Shown here piece after piece: positions 1-7,900 of a DNA stretch of 9,484 bases. Numbering within the stretch: position 1 is the stretch's first letter; every line of letters starts with the position of its first letter. The notes under the pieces are model-generated. The model saw only the letters and a program-made list of their open reading frames with translations, searched no databases and was not told where the DNA came from. Source of the stretch: Candidatus Latescibacterota bacterium (GTDB taxonomy: Bacteria; Latescibacterota; 4484-107; B68-G9); the NCBI GenBank assembly GCA_012961755.1, contig DTYS01000134.1:1-9484 (forward strand), in the 5' to 3' direction. A program made the translations under genes and the position numbers.

Positions 1-416
1 CTTTTCTCCTCCAAAGTTATCCCTTCAGGAGGAAGCGGGGTCAGGGCCGAGCCCCCGCCGGATATGAGGCAGAGCAACGTACCCCTCTGCCCCGTCTTCC
101 TGGCCACGCTTAGGATTTCCTCCGCCGCCCTCATACCGGCCTCGTCCGGCACAGGATGTCCCGCCTCTAGGACCTTTATCCTGCGGAGCTCCCCTCCGTG
201 GCCGTACTTCGTAACTACCAGGCCCCCCTCTACGCGGTCGCCCAGTATGTCCTCCGCTGCCTTAGCCATCTGGACGGAGGCCTTGCCCATCCCGACCAAG
301 AACGTGCGACCTGGTAGGTCCATACCCTCCAGGAAACTACTTACGCACCTGTAGGGGTCCACAGCTTCGAGGGCAGTCCGGAATATGGCCTCGGCGTCCT
401 TCCTGAGCTCTTTCAT
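1..416 (-). CDS. Glycerate 2-kinase, MOFRL/GckA-TtuD type (N-terminal part, cut by window edge)
   Basis: Reading the minus strand from an ATG at 416 gives 138 residues with no stop before the left edge. The translation begins MKELRKDAEAIFRTALEAVD and carries three blocks typical of the DUF4147 N-terminal domain of glycerate 2-kinases: VGMGKA at residues 41-46, GHPVPDEAG at 86-94 and SGGGSAL at 119-125. K45 is the conserved Lys of the first block. Family members phosphorylate D-glycerate to 2-phosphoglycerate with ATP in the cytosol, feeding lower glycolysis. They usually have 400-450 residues, so about two thirds, including the C-terminal MOFRL domain, lies outside the window. ATG 416 is the first start after an in-frame TAG about five codons upstream. 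It matches where family members begin, although no good ribosome site precedes it. ATG at codon 32 has a better GGAGG but would remove conserved sequence. The gene is transcribed divergently from the TPR gene. Older annotations call homologues hydroxypyruvate reductase. Confidence 0.9.
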   Translation of the reverse strand, partial: MKELRKDAEAIFRTALEAVDPYRCVSSFLEGMDLPGRTFLVGMGKASVQMAKAAEDILGDRVEGGLVVTKYGHGGELRRIKVLEAGHPVPDEAGMRAAEEILSVARKTGQRGTLLCLISGGGSALTPLPPEGITLEEK

Positions 417-455
417 AGGCAGCTGGCTGTGCTACGGTCGCTATTCATAGTCTGC

Positions 456-479
456 GGCCCTGGTGCCCTGACCGGGGTT
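456..479. other. GC-rich hairpin in kinase leader region
   Basis: On the plus strand, CCCTGGT (458-464) pairs with ACCGGGG (471-477) around a 6-base loop, with one G-U pair inside and two possible G-U pairs at the base. It is followed by TTACTTTTCT, which resembles a weak intrinsic terminator for a rightward transcript, yet no rightward gene ends here. In the leftward kinase mRNA the same bases form a slightly weaker stem (one A-C mismatch) about 40 bases before the start codon. It could be a leader structure, or a stop for antisense transcription out of the kinase gene. Function is not shown. Confidence 0.3.
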
Positions 480-513
480 ACTTTTCTATCCCCTCGAAGA
501 CCTTCATCACCTA

Positions 514-543
514 AATATCTTAAAAAACCTACCGAGTTGTCAA
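514..543 (-). promoter_or_regulatory. Candidate sigma-70 promoter for the glycerate kinase gene
   Basis: On the minus strand a perfect TTGACA (543-538) is followed after 18 bp by GATATT (519-514), inside the AT-rich AAGATATTTAG. TAAGAT at 15 bp is an alternative -10. This would start transcription near 505-508 and leave a leader of about 90 bases before ATG 416. That leader contains the hairpin at 456-479 and a possible 9-codon reading frame (ATG near 506). The 8-bp palindrome CAAGCTTG (541-548) overlaps the -35 box and could be a protein-binding site. The -35 is excellent and the -10 mediocre. Confidence 0.4.
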
Positions 544-606
544 GCTTGTTACGGACGAGCGATGTCACGAACGAAGGTGGGACTATGAACTTGTTGCAAA
601 ATTTGG

Positions 607-634
607 GGTGAGGGGTTATCTTCTGAGGTGAGGG
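607..634. repeat. Pair of GGTGAGGG direct repeats, 20 bp apart
   Basis: GGTGAGGG occurs at 607-614 and again at 627-634. The 20-bp centre-to-centre distance puts both copies on the same face of the helix, as in tandem activator sites. The pair lies about 90-120 bp upstream of the rightward -35 candidate at 725. With only two copies in a G-rich genome, chance is possible. Confidence 0.3.
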
Positions 635-640
635 TTTCCA

Positions 641-739
641 TTCCAAGGAGGAAGCGATAGGACCCAGAGGGCTCACGGACGTTCCTGGATAGCAGAAAGG
701 CCGAGTTCCGGTGGAGGATGGTCCTTGCGCGTTCTGGAA
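641..739. repeat. Imperfect long inverted repeat / possible structured RNA
   Basis: The left arm (641-664) and right arm (720-739) pair as TTCCA/TGGAA (641-645 with 735-739), GGA/TTC including one G-U (650-652 with 732-734), GCG/CGC (654-656 with 728-730) and AGGACC/GGTCCT (659-664 with 720-725). That is 17 pairs broken by one asymmetric bulge and two small internal loops. The 55-base interior has weaker options: CTCAC (671-675) with GTG(G)AG (711-716), and a CCG/CGG mini-hairpin. It could be an RNA element, an operator pair or a decayed small mobile element. No known RNA family was recognised. The right arm overlaps the rightward -35 candidate. Confidence 0.4.
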
Positions 740-753
740 AAATATTATATATT
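725..753 (+). promoter_or_regulatory. Candidate promoter for the TPR / giant-protein operon
   Basis: TTGCGC (725-730) and TATATT (748-753) are separated by 17 bp. The -10 matches the sigma-70 consensus at 5 of 6 positions, the -35 at only 3 of 6. Transcription would begin near 760, giving a leader of about 90 bases before the TPR start. The -10 lies in an AT palindrome, AAAATAT-TAT-ATATTTT (739-755). The -35 lies in the right arm of the 641-739 inverted repeat. A second, leaderless promoter at 842-847 is an alternative. Confidence 0.35.
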
Positions 754-772
754 TTAACAAATCTGGGGAAAA
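744..772 (-). promoter_or_regulatory. Candidate leftward promoter with perfect TATAAT
   Basis: On the minus strand TATAAT (749-744) is a perfect -10, with TTTTCC (772-767) 17 bp upstream as a weak -35. It overlaps the rightward -10 at 748-753, so the two could not be occupied at once. A transcript from here would run left through the inverted repeat at 739-641 toward the kinase gene, giving either a long leader or a separate small RNA. The -35 is poor and AT-rich DNA makes chance -10 boxes common. Confidence 0.25.
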
Positions 773-841
773 TGGCGAGCTTCCATCATGAATTGATTAT
801 AAAATTTAAAAACAGAGCCCCGAACGGGGGTAGAAAACCCT

Positions 842-854
842 TATATTATCATGA
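842..854 (+). promoter_or_regulatory. Possible -10 box for a leaderless TPR mRNA
   Basis: TATATT (842-847) ends 6 bases before the second of two tandem ATGs (851 and 854). That is the -12 to -7 position seen in leaderless transcripts that start on the A of the start codon. No Shine-Dalgarno-like sequence precedes either ATG, although the giant-protein and cNMP-domain genes have clear ones. No good -35 is visible. If this promoter is used, translation starts at 854 and the protein is one residue shorter. Confidence 0.3.
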
Positions 855-1933
855 TGGTAGGAGCATATCTACTGTACCTGGTTGCGACGGCCGGGGCCGC
901 GGGTCCTCTGGACAGGGCCTGGAAGTTCGAACTTGAGGGTAACTACCGGGAGGCCGTGCGGTGGTACCTTCGAGCGTACGAGGAGGTGCCCGAAAGGAGG
1001 GCGATTTATGGCCTCGTCCGCACCTGTTTCCGGACGGGGAAGTATGATGTCCTCGTGCCCATACTGAAGGGGTACCTACTAACCCATCCTCAGGATTCGG
1101 AAGTGGGGCTCTGGCTCGGGGAGGCCCTGTACAGGACTGGGGATACGACTGGGGCCTTAGGAGCTTGGGAGAAGCTCATAGGGACTCCCTCGGAGGGAAG
1201 GGCGTTGGTCAGGGCCGCCGAAATCCTGTTCGAAGGGGGGAAGTACGGAAAGCTCATATCCTTAGTGCGTCCGAGGTTCACCTCATGCCGCGCTCCCGAG
1301 GGAGCGAGGCTGGCCCTCATCTTAGGGGACGCTTATGTGCGCACCGACAGCTTGAAGGAGGCCGAGGCCATATACAGGAAGATCGCGGAGGAGGCTCCCA
1401 CATATGCCGACAGCGCGAACTTCCTCTTAGGTAAAGTCCTATTTTGGGAGGGAAAGGTGGAGGAGGCGAGGAGGGCATGGGAGAAGGTCGCCGGGAACCC
1501 ATCGGCTCCCCTTGCGGACGAGGCTATAGGATGCCTGCTACGGCTGGACGAAGGGCCGGAGGATGCCTTGAGGGCCTTCGCCCTCGGGATGCTGAGGCTC
1601 GAACAGGGAAGGATGGACGATGCCCTTGCCGAGCTGAACGCTCCCGAGCTTTCCAGCTCCTCGCTCTATGACGAAGCTGTTCTATTTAAGGCCAAGATAT
1701 ACCTTAAACAAGGGGATACACTTAAAGCTACATCAGAACTTAGATCTTTAGCTTTCTCCAGAAGGAGGTTGGCTCCAGAGGCAATGTTCAAGCTGGGGGA
1801 AATCCTTAAGGGGGAGGAGGCCGTGGAAGCTTACGAGGAGTTTCTAAGGAGGTACCCGGACGATGTAAGGGTGCAGGAGGTTCGAAGGAGGCTAAGGGAG
1901 ATGTTGAACGGGAGGGAGGGACATGGAAGGTAG
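851..1933 (+). CDS. Exported TPR-repeat protein
   Basis: This is a 360-residue protein. Residues 3-17 (VGAYLLYLVATAGAA) form a short hydrophobic segment ending in small residues, with possible cleavage near A14-G-A16 or A17. It looks like a Sec signal, but the usual positive charge before it is missing and there is no lipobox Cys. The rest is about nine helical hairpins of TPR type. Examples are GNYREAVRWYLRAYEEVP (about 30-47), LGEALYRTGDTTGALGAWEK (about 88-107), LKEAEAIYRKIAEEAP, GKVEEARRAWEKVAG and, near the end, EAVEAYEEFLRRYPDD. TPRs are protein-protein scaffolds, and in bacteria such exported forms often serve envelope assembly. No enzyme motif is visible. In-frame sequence upstream is open only to about 803 and has no start codon, so ATG 851 or 854 is forced. 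The stop overlaps the possible start of the giant gene by 11 bases, suggesting an operon. Codons around 1672-1758 are unusually AT-rich. Confidence 0.85.
   Translation: MMVGAYLLYLVATAGAAGPLDRAWKFELEGNYREAVRWYLRAYEEVPERRAIYGLVRTCFRTGKYDVLVPILKGYLLTHPQDSEVGLWLGEALYRTGDTTGALGAWEKLIGTPSEGRALVRAAEILFEGGKYGKLISLVRPRFTSCRAPEGARLALILGDAYVRTDSLKEAEAIYRKIAEEAPTYADSANFLLGKVLFWEGKVEEARRAWEKVAGNPSAPLADEAIGCLLRLDEGPEDALRAFALGMLRLEQGRMDDALAELNAPELSSSSLYDEAVLFKAKIYLKQGDTLKATSELRSLAFSRRRLAPEAMFKLGEILKGEEAVEAYEEFLRRYPDDVRVQEVRRRLREMLNGREGHGR
1911..1920 (+). promoter_or_regulatory. Ribosome binding site for ATG 1923 of the giant gene
   Basis: GGAGGGAGGG sits directly before the ATG at 1923. GGAGG at 1911-1915 leaves an ideal 7-base spacing. 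It lies inside the last codons of the TPR gene, so translation could be coupled. It supports the upstream start, but GGAGG-like strings are common in this purine-rich genome. Confidence 0.5.
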
Positions 1934-4900
1934 AATTCCTTTTCCGCTGACCTATCCATTCAAACGCAGGCATAACGGCGTCTGCGAGGCCAGGAGGGGA
2001 AGGGGAAGGTCTGTAGGGAGCGTAGAGGTAAGGGGAGGGATCGTGGGTCCCCTGGAAGGGGAGCCCGAGGAGGCTTACAGGGCGCTTTCCGAAGGACTTA
2101 AGCTTTTGAAAGGGTTTTCCGTTCCCGGGAAGTTCACGATAGAATTCTTAGAGGGACATGAATGGATGGCCGAGGGGGGGGACGGGAAGGTGCTCTTAGA
2201 CGTTCAAGGTGCACAGGCAGGCCTTTATGCCATGGGCCTGGCTTACGTCTTCTCCCAGTGGGAGGGGATGGAGGATGCGGAAGCCCTGGACAGGGCCTTG
2301 AGGCTGTACGAAGGATTTCCCGAGCCCGTGCGAAGGGCGGTCTTGGAGGTCGTAAGCTCGCCGGAGTTGGACGTCGGAGGTGTCTTCGGGAGGCTCCTAA
2401 GGGAGGCACCGGGGAAGCCCCCAGAGGAAAGGGAGAGGCTCATATCCCTCACGCTTGCGAGGGCCTTCATAGAACTTCCCTACGACTCCGAGGGTGCAAG
2501 GAGGGCTATAAGGGAGGCTTCTGGGGACCTCGAATCCTTAAGGATGGCCTTGTACCGGGTGCTCCAAGGCACCTACGACTACGAGCTTGAGGAGGCCCAT
2601 GCGGAGAGGATAGCCCGGTGGTGCAGGGAGAACGGTATAAGGCTCGTGGGAGGTAGGTTCAGCAGGGCTTTCTACATAGACGCCATGCTTATGGCAAGCT
2701 CAAGGGTGCTGCCCTCCGAGAGCATAAGGAAGCACGTCGACGACCTCGTAAGGTGGGTCCGGGACACGGGGTTCAGGATAGAGTCCTTGGGGAAGGAGGT
2801 CTCGTTGGAGGAGCTCGGAGGGGAGCTTCAGGAGGTCGTGAACCTCACGCTCAAGGACGAGGTCTCCGAGGCCGAGGTCGAAGGGGTCCTCGACAGGTTC
2901 AAGAGGGCCCTAAGGGAATGGGAGGGGAAGTGGATCTCGGCCTTGGACAAAGAACAGTTCCACAGGGCGGCAAAGGTTGCCTCCGAAGGACGGGAAGGTC
3001 CCACTTTAAGGACGCTCTCCAAAGATAGGGCCAACGTGAGGGCCAAGACGGAGGCCATAATGGAGGCGGTATCCAAGGTCGAGGCCGCCGCAGCTTCCGC
3101 TCCGAAGAAACATCCTGCGTTTATGGCCTTCTTCCAGAGGGTCTTCCCGATAGACGCCCTTAACATAGGTATAGTCAACGAGCTCCTGGACCCGTTCTTC
3201 GGCGAGGACCCGGAGGTCCATAGGCTCATAAGGGAGTCGGGGCCAAGGCTTTATGTGACGCCTCACCTTAAGGCGTGGCTCAGGCACTGCGACGATTGGG
3301 TGGAGGCCCTTCCCGCCTACGCTACCTACGAGATAATCCCCAAAGATGGGGGGTACGAGATCTCGGCGTGGGTGCAGAGGGGCATATTGGAGGATATGTA
3401 CAAGAGGCACGCCGAGGACTGGGCCCTGAACATAGAGGAGGTAATGGCCACTGAGCATGTAGCCCTGGCCAGGGAGATATTGGCCGAGGCCGAGGGCCTT
3501 CCCCACAGGTCCGAGAGGAAGCTCCTGGAGGTGTTCGAAGGTAAGGAAGGAGCGGTGGCGGCCGTGGCGGCCCTGGTCGAGGATGCATATCTGAAACACG
3601 TCGTGGAAGTAGCGAGGATCGGGGAGGAGAGGTCCTTAGGCAGGATGGAGGCCCTGAGGGAGTTCCTCAGGACTCTCCCCGAGGACCATCCGGTGCAGAG
3701 GGCGAGGAGGGGCGAGGACGCGGAGGTCCTCGTGCAGCAGGAGGGGTTGAGCGCCAAGGCCGGAAGGTTGCTTCCCTTAGCGGACCTTCCCAGGAGGAAA
3801 CTTCCCTGCATCCACGTGCTTACCACCTTGGGCCCAGGGGAGAGCGAGGTATACGTCCGAAACTGGCTCGAGGAGGCGATGTCCCTCTTCGTAGTTTCGA
3901 GGGAACATGGGTTCGAGGAGGAAGTCGCTCGTAAGGTGGAGGATCACAGGAGGAGGCTCGTCCTTATCGGGGAGAGGCTCGTAAAGGAGCTGGAGCTCGA
4001 AGGCGAGCTGTACGGGCTCATCTCGGAGGTAGGAAGCAGGCAGGAGGCCGTCTTGAGGCTACTTTCCTCGTACCCCGAGGTAGGTGAGGAGGCTGCAAGG
4101 CTTTCCATACTTCTGGAGAGGGAGGGCCGCAGGCCTGAGGACGTCTCCGAGCCGAAGGTGGTCATGGAGTACCTAAAGGCCCATCCTGAACTCAGGACTA
4201 AGACTGCCGAGGAGGTCGCGGAGGAGAACGGGGTTACCCCCGAAGAAGTTGCCAGGGACCATTCGCTCTCAGCGGAGGCCGAGGCCAAGGCCCTTTCAGC
4301 GGCGCGTAGGGAGGTGCTTAAGGACCTCGGTCTCGAGGGGGAGGTCAGGGGATACATAAGGATGAGGTTGGACCCTGACATGGCGAAGTTTATGGCCAGA
4401 AGGGAGGTAATAGCCGAAAGGGGACTTTCGGAGAAGTTGCACGACCCCCGCTTCAGGTACGACGCCACGGGCCCATTTAAGAAGTATCATATACTCTACA
4501 CCCCGAGCAGGGTAGACCTCGGACCCGAGGAGGTCCGCTCGGTGAGGGAGGTCCCCAAGTGGGTAGGTGGGATAGACTCGGACGCGGCGAGCTCTGGAAG
4601 GGTCCTATATGGCCTCTACAATACGGCAGGGCCTGTGGCGGTGGACTCCCCGAGGTGGGCGGAGTTCCTGAAGGTGGGCGAGAACTTCTTCTCGAGGGGA
4701 GGTGTCTTCTACCTATCCCTCACGGCAGGGGCCAACCTGGACGCCCTAGGCATGGGCGACTTCGAGTTCTTCAGGGACCAATGGAACAGGAGGGGGGACA
4801 GGATAGTGCTTCCAGGAGGGGAGACGTACGGGGGCTTCTGCGTCCCCAAGGAGTTCTCCCTGCTCTATGCCATAATTATAGCTGCGGTCCGGAAGGAGAC

Positions 4901-7900
4901 GTCGGAAAGGATGTTAAGGGCCTTCGGCCTTCCCGAGGAACTTCGCGATGAGGTACTCGGGGACTTAAGGAAAATTTTAGCCATGAGGCTGGACTGCCCC
5001 TCTGAGCTCGACTGGGAGCTTCAGGCCGCTTCCTTCCTTTCGGAGAGGTACCCAGACTACTTCAGGGTCCTCGGAGGGAGCGGGTATGTGGTACGTCTGC
5101 CGCAGGTGGCCGACGCCCTCCACAGGGCCGGGGTGATCTTCCCGAGGGACGAGGGAAGGTGGAAGGCCAAGTTCAGGCTCGCCTACTGGGCAGACAAGAA
5201 GGCCCAGGGCCTTGAGGAGGTCAACAGGATAGGTCCCTTCAGGAAGGTCCTCCTGATAAGGGAGCTCGTGGAGGATGCCAGGAGGAGGAACCCTAACGTC
5301 GTCCCGGACCATAAGCTCGTAGGTGTTATGGGTGCGGCCTACAAGGAGGGAGCGAGGAAGGACGGAAGGGAGATAAGGATAACCGACGTGAGGTTCAGCG
5401 CGGGTGCAAGGAAGCTCGAGATATACGCCGGGACCTACGAGCACCACCTCCTTAAGGATATAGATCCGGAGGGAAGGGAGATCGTAAGGGAGCTCTTTAA
5501 GGACTTCCGCTCCCCTGCGGACATAAGGCTCGTAGGGACGTGCGCTGGCTCGGACATCCTCAACCACGTTCCGGGCTCGGGGCTCGAGGAGGAGAAGGAT
5601 AAGGTCCTAAGGAGACTCCTCGAGGCTGGGCTCACCGAGGACCAGATAGATGCAAACTGCAAGGTCTCCGGTGGGGACCTCGAAAGGTGGGCCGGGGTAA
5701 GGGAGCTCCCCGACGAGGAAAGGGAGAAGCTCATATCCGAGATAGGGCCGAGGATACACCTTCTGGTCGTAGACAGGAGGGGTCCCTTCAGGAGTTACGA
5801 AGAGGCGCTTCAGGGTGTAGACTTCGTGGATCTCTCGATCCCGGACCCCGAACTGCTGGACCTTATAGATGACCTTCCCAAGATGCTTTTCATAATGCGA
5901 CAGGGAAGGCCGGAGAGCGCCCTTGTCTTCGCGGACGGCACGAGCGGGGCGAGAAGATACGCCTTCTCCTTCCGTTACCCTTCGGTAAAACGCAAGGTAA
6001 AGGAACTTTTCGCCTTGGAGGAAAGAGCTATCTACGGAGCCTTGGGGATAGGGGCCGAAACTATAGAAAAGTGGCGCAGGGAGGCGGTCTTCGAAAGGGA
6101 GAAGGCTATGGCCCTCTACGGTGCCTTAGTGGAGGGGAGGACCGAGGAGGCCCGTAGGCTGTACTGCGAAATAGTCAGGGAGATCGTGAGGGCCGATAAG
6201 GCCGGGGAGGCAGCGAGGGAGGAGCAGGCGGCGAGGAGGCTCGGGGTGTGGAGGAGGGACTACAGGTACCGCTCCGAGGCCCTCTCGAGGGTGGTAAAAG
6301 GTATGCCTTTGAGTAATTTGGACTTCGGAACGTGGCTGCTTTTGGGAGGCATGTACGGACTCTCTGGGAGGGCTTCCCAGGAGGAGATAGAGGGATGCAG
6401 GCTTCGCTTCGAGGAGGCGGTGAGGGCCCTTCCCCCTGAGAACGGGCCCAGAGGGTTCTCCTCGGAGGAGGTGGACGAGATAGTTCGCCTCTGGGTGAGG
6501 CCCAGGTACGAGCCACCTCCCGAAGGCGCGTACCGTGAGGTCGAGACTGGGATAATGGGGTCCTTGAAGGCCGTAGAGGAGAAGGTCTCCATGCTGGCTA
6601 AGAGGGAGGCCAGGAGGCGGCAGACCAGGAGGGCCGTGGCCCTCAGGGCTCGAAGGGAAGCCTTGGTCAAGGCCAGGGTCGAGGGAAGCTTCCAGGAGGC
6701 GTACGATAGGGCCAAGGCGGTCGTCGGGGACGGTAGGAGCGTGCCTTCCTCCGAGGCCTTCGGGAGGTTCCTGGCGTGGACCATGAAGGCCTTCTCGGAG
6801 CTCTCATCCTCCCTAGGCTCGGAGAAGATAGGGTCCCTCGCCTCCTCACTGTTCGAGAAGGGGGAGATCCCTCCGGAGGGCTACAGGGAGCTCGAGGCAG
6901 CGACTGCTAAGGCGGCCGAGCTTGTGAGGGACGAAGCGGTCATGCTCGAACGGGTGGCCCAGGCGTTGGAGCTTTTGGACATAGCGTACCTCTTGGACCA
7001 CACCTATGACCTGGGGCCCGACGAGATGATGGTAGAGTTGGCCAGGTTCTTCGACCTTACGGTGAACAGCCACTTCTTCGATTATCCCCCGTACCACTAC
7101 CACAAAGAGAGGGGTGTTGGGTTCCAGGGCCTTTCGAGGCAGGAGCTCTTCCGGCTCGCCGAGCGCAGGCACAGGTGGCTCTACACCCACGTTAGGCACC
7201 TTATGGCCACGTCCACCGAGCTTTCCGTGAAGTCCTCAGACTATCTGGACGCGTGGCTCGGGGATATGGACAGAGCGATCCTGCCGTTGGGGGTGGGGGG
7301 GGAGACCGAGGCGGAGAGGTTCTGGTTCAGCTACGCGAGGCTAAGGGATGTGGCCGTGCTCTGGCACGAGGGCTTCCCGCTCCCCGAGGTTCTAAGGTGC
7401 GTAGACCCTGAGGCGTTGAAGGTTGGGGAGAGGGCGAACGTGGCTGTGGTATACCCCCACGGAAACACTACTGTGCCCGTAGCCTTGGAACAGGGGCCGA
7501 AGCTCGCCCAGGACGACATGAACCTCCTACTTTGTGCCTTCCCCGAGATAGGGGAGCGGGATGGGAGGAAGGTGCTCCTGCTCCACGACGGCTTCGGAAG
7601 GATATCCGCAGAGGACTACGAGCGGATAACCGGTAAGAAGTCCGAGGAGGAGGGCGTCTGGGTCCTGATGGAGTTCAAGGAGCCGGTCGTCGCCCACGGC
7701 ATCTTCTTCCACTTCACCCATCCCCTCAGGTCCTGCATAGAGGAGGTCAAGGCCCCCCTCATCCAGCCTTTCCTTTGGGAGGCTGCTACTTACCTCAAGT
7801 GCAGGCTTCCAGATATGCTCAGAGGAAGCGGCGTCAGGACCGCTGAGCAGATAAACTTCTATGGGAAGGACCTTATGGCCACCTCCGAGGAAGAGGCCAA

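Larger units (their letters stand above)
417..850. other. Divergent intergenic region, 434 bp, no convincing gene
   Basis: This lies between the 5' ends of the leftward kinase gene and the rightward TPR gene. Short open frames on both strands (429-611 plus, 413-760 minus, 718-936 plus) lack ribosome sites, do not share the AGG/ATA codon style of the real genes and read as low-quality protein. The stretch is patchily AT-rich (about 505-530, 737-760, 790-812 and 836-850), unlike the flanking genes. It holds a leftward promoter candidate, a GC hairpin, a pair of GGTGAGGG direct repeats, an imperfect inverted repeat spanning 641-739, an AT palindrome with opposed -10 boxes, and a small CCCC/GGGG hairpin at 818-829. 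No tRNA-like fold or known riboswitch was recognised. Confidence 0.7.

Noticed and set aside
64..354. Plus-strand open frame of 96 codons
   Set aside because: It lies wholly antisense to the glycerate 2-kinase, whose translation on the minus strand shows clear family motifs. The plus reading is Pro/Ser-rich shadow sequence.
560..735. Minus-strand frame reading like a protein fragment (contains RNSAFLLSRNVREPSG), considered as a pseudogene remnant
   Set aside because: It has no start codon at its head, no family match I can recall, and the plus strand gives equally plausible-looking peptides here. The inverted repeat explains the segment better.
641..739. Signal-recognition-particle RNA or tRNA
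   Set aside because: The strings GGATAGCAGAAA and TTCCGG faintly recall the SRP RNA tip, but the conserved GGAA/AGCA loop arrangement is absent. No T-loop GTTCRANNC or cloverleaf can be drawn.
413..760. Minus-strand open frame of 115 codons across the intergenic region
   Set aside because: It has no ribosome site, overlaps the kinase start in another frame, has atypical codon use and no recognisable protein character. The overlapping plus-strand frame 429-611 fails for the same reasons.
718..936. Plus-strand 72-codon frame overlapping the TPR start
   Set aside because: It runs into the TPR gene in another frame, has no Shine-Dalgarno, and its C-terminal half is a shadow of the TPR N-terminus.
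4803..4859. Calling the central region a UDP-glucose dehydrogenase domain
   Set aside because: Only the GGxCxPK string matches. The NAD-binding Rossmann motif and other family blocks are missing.
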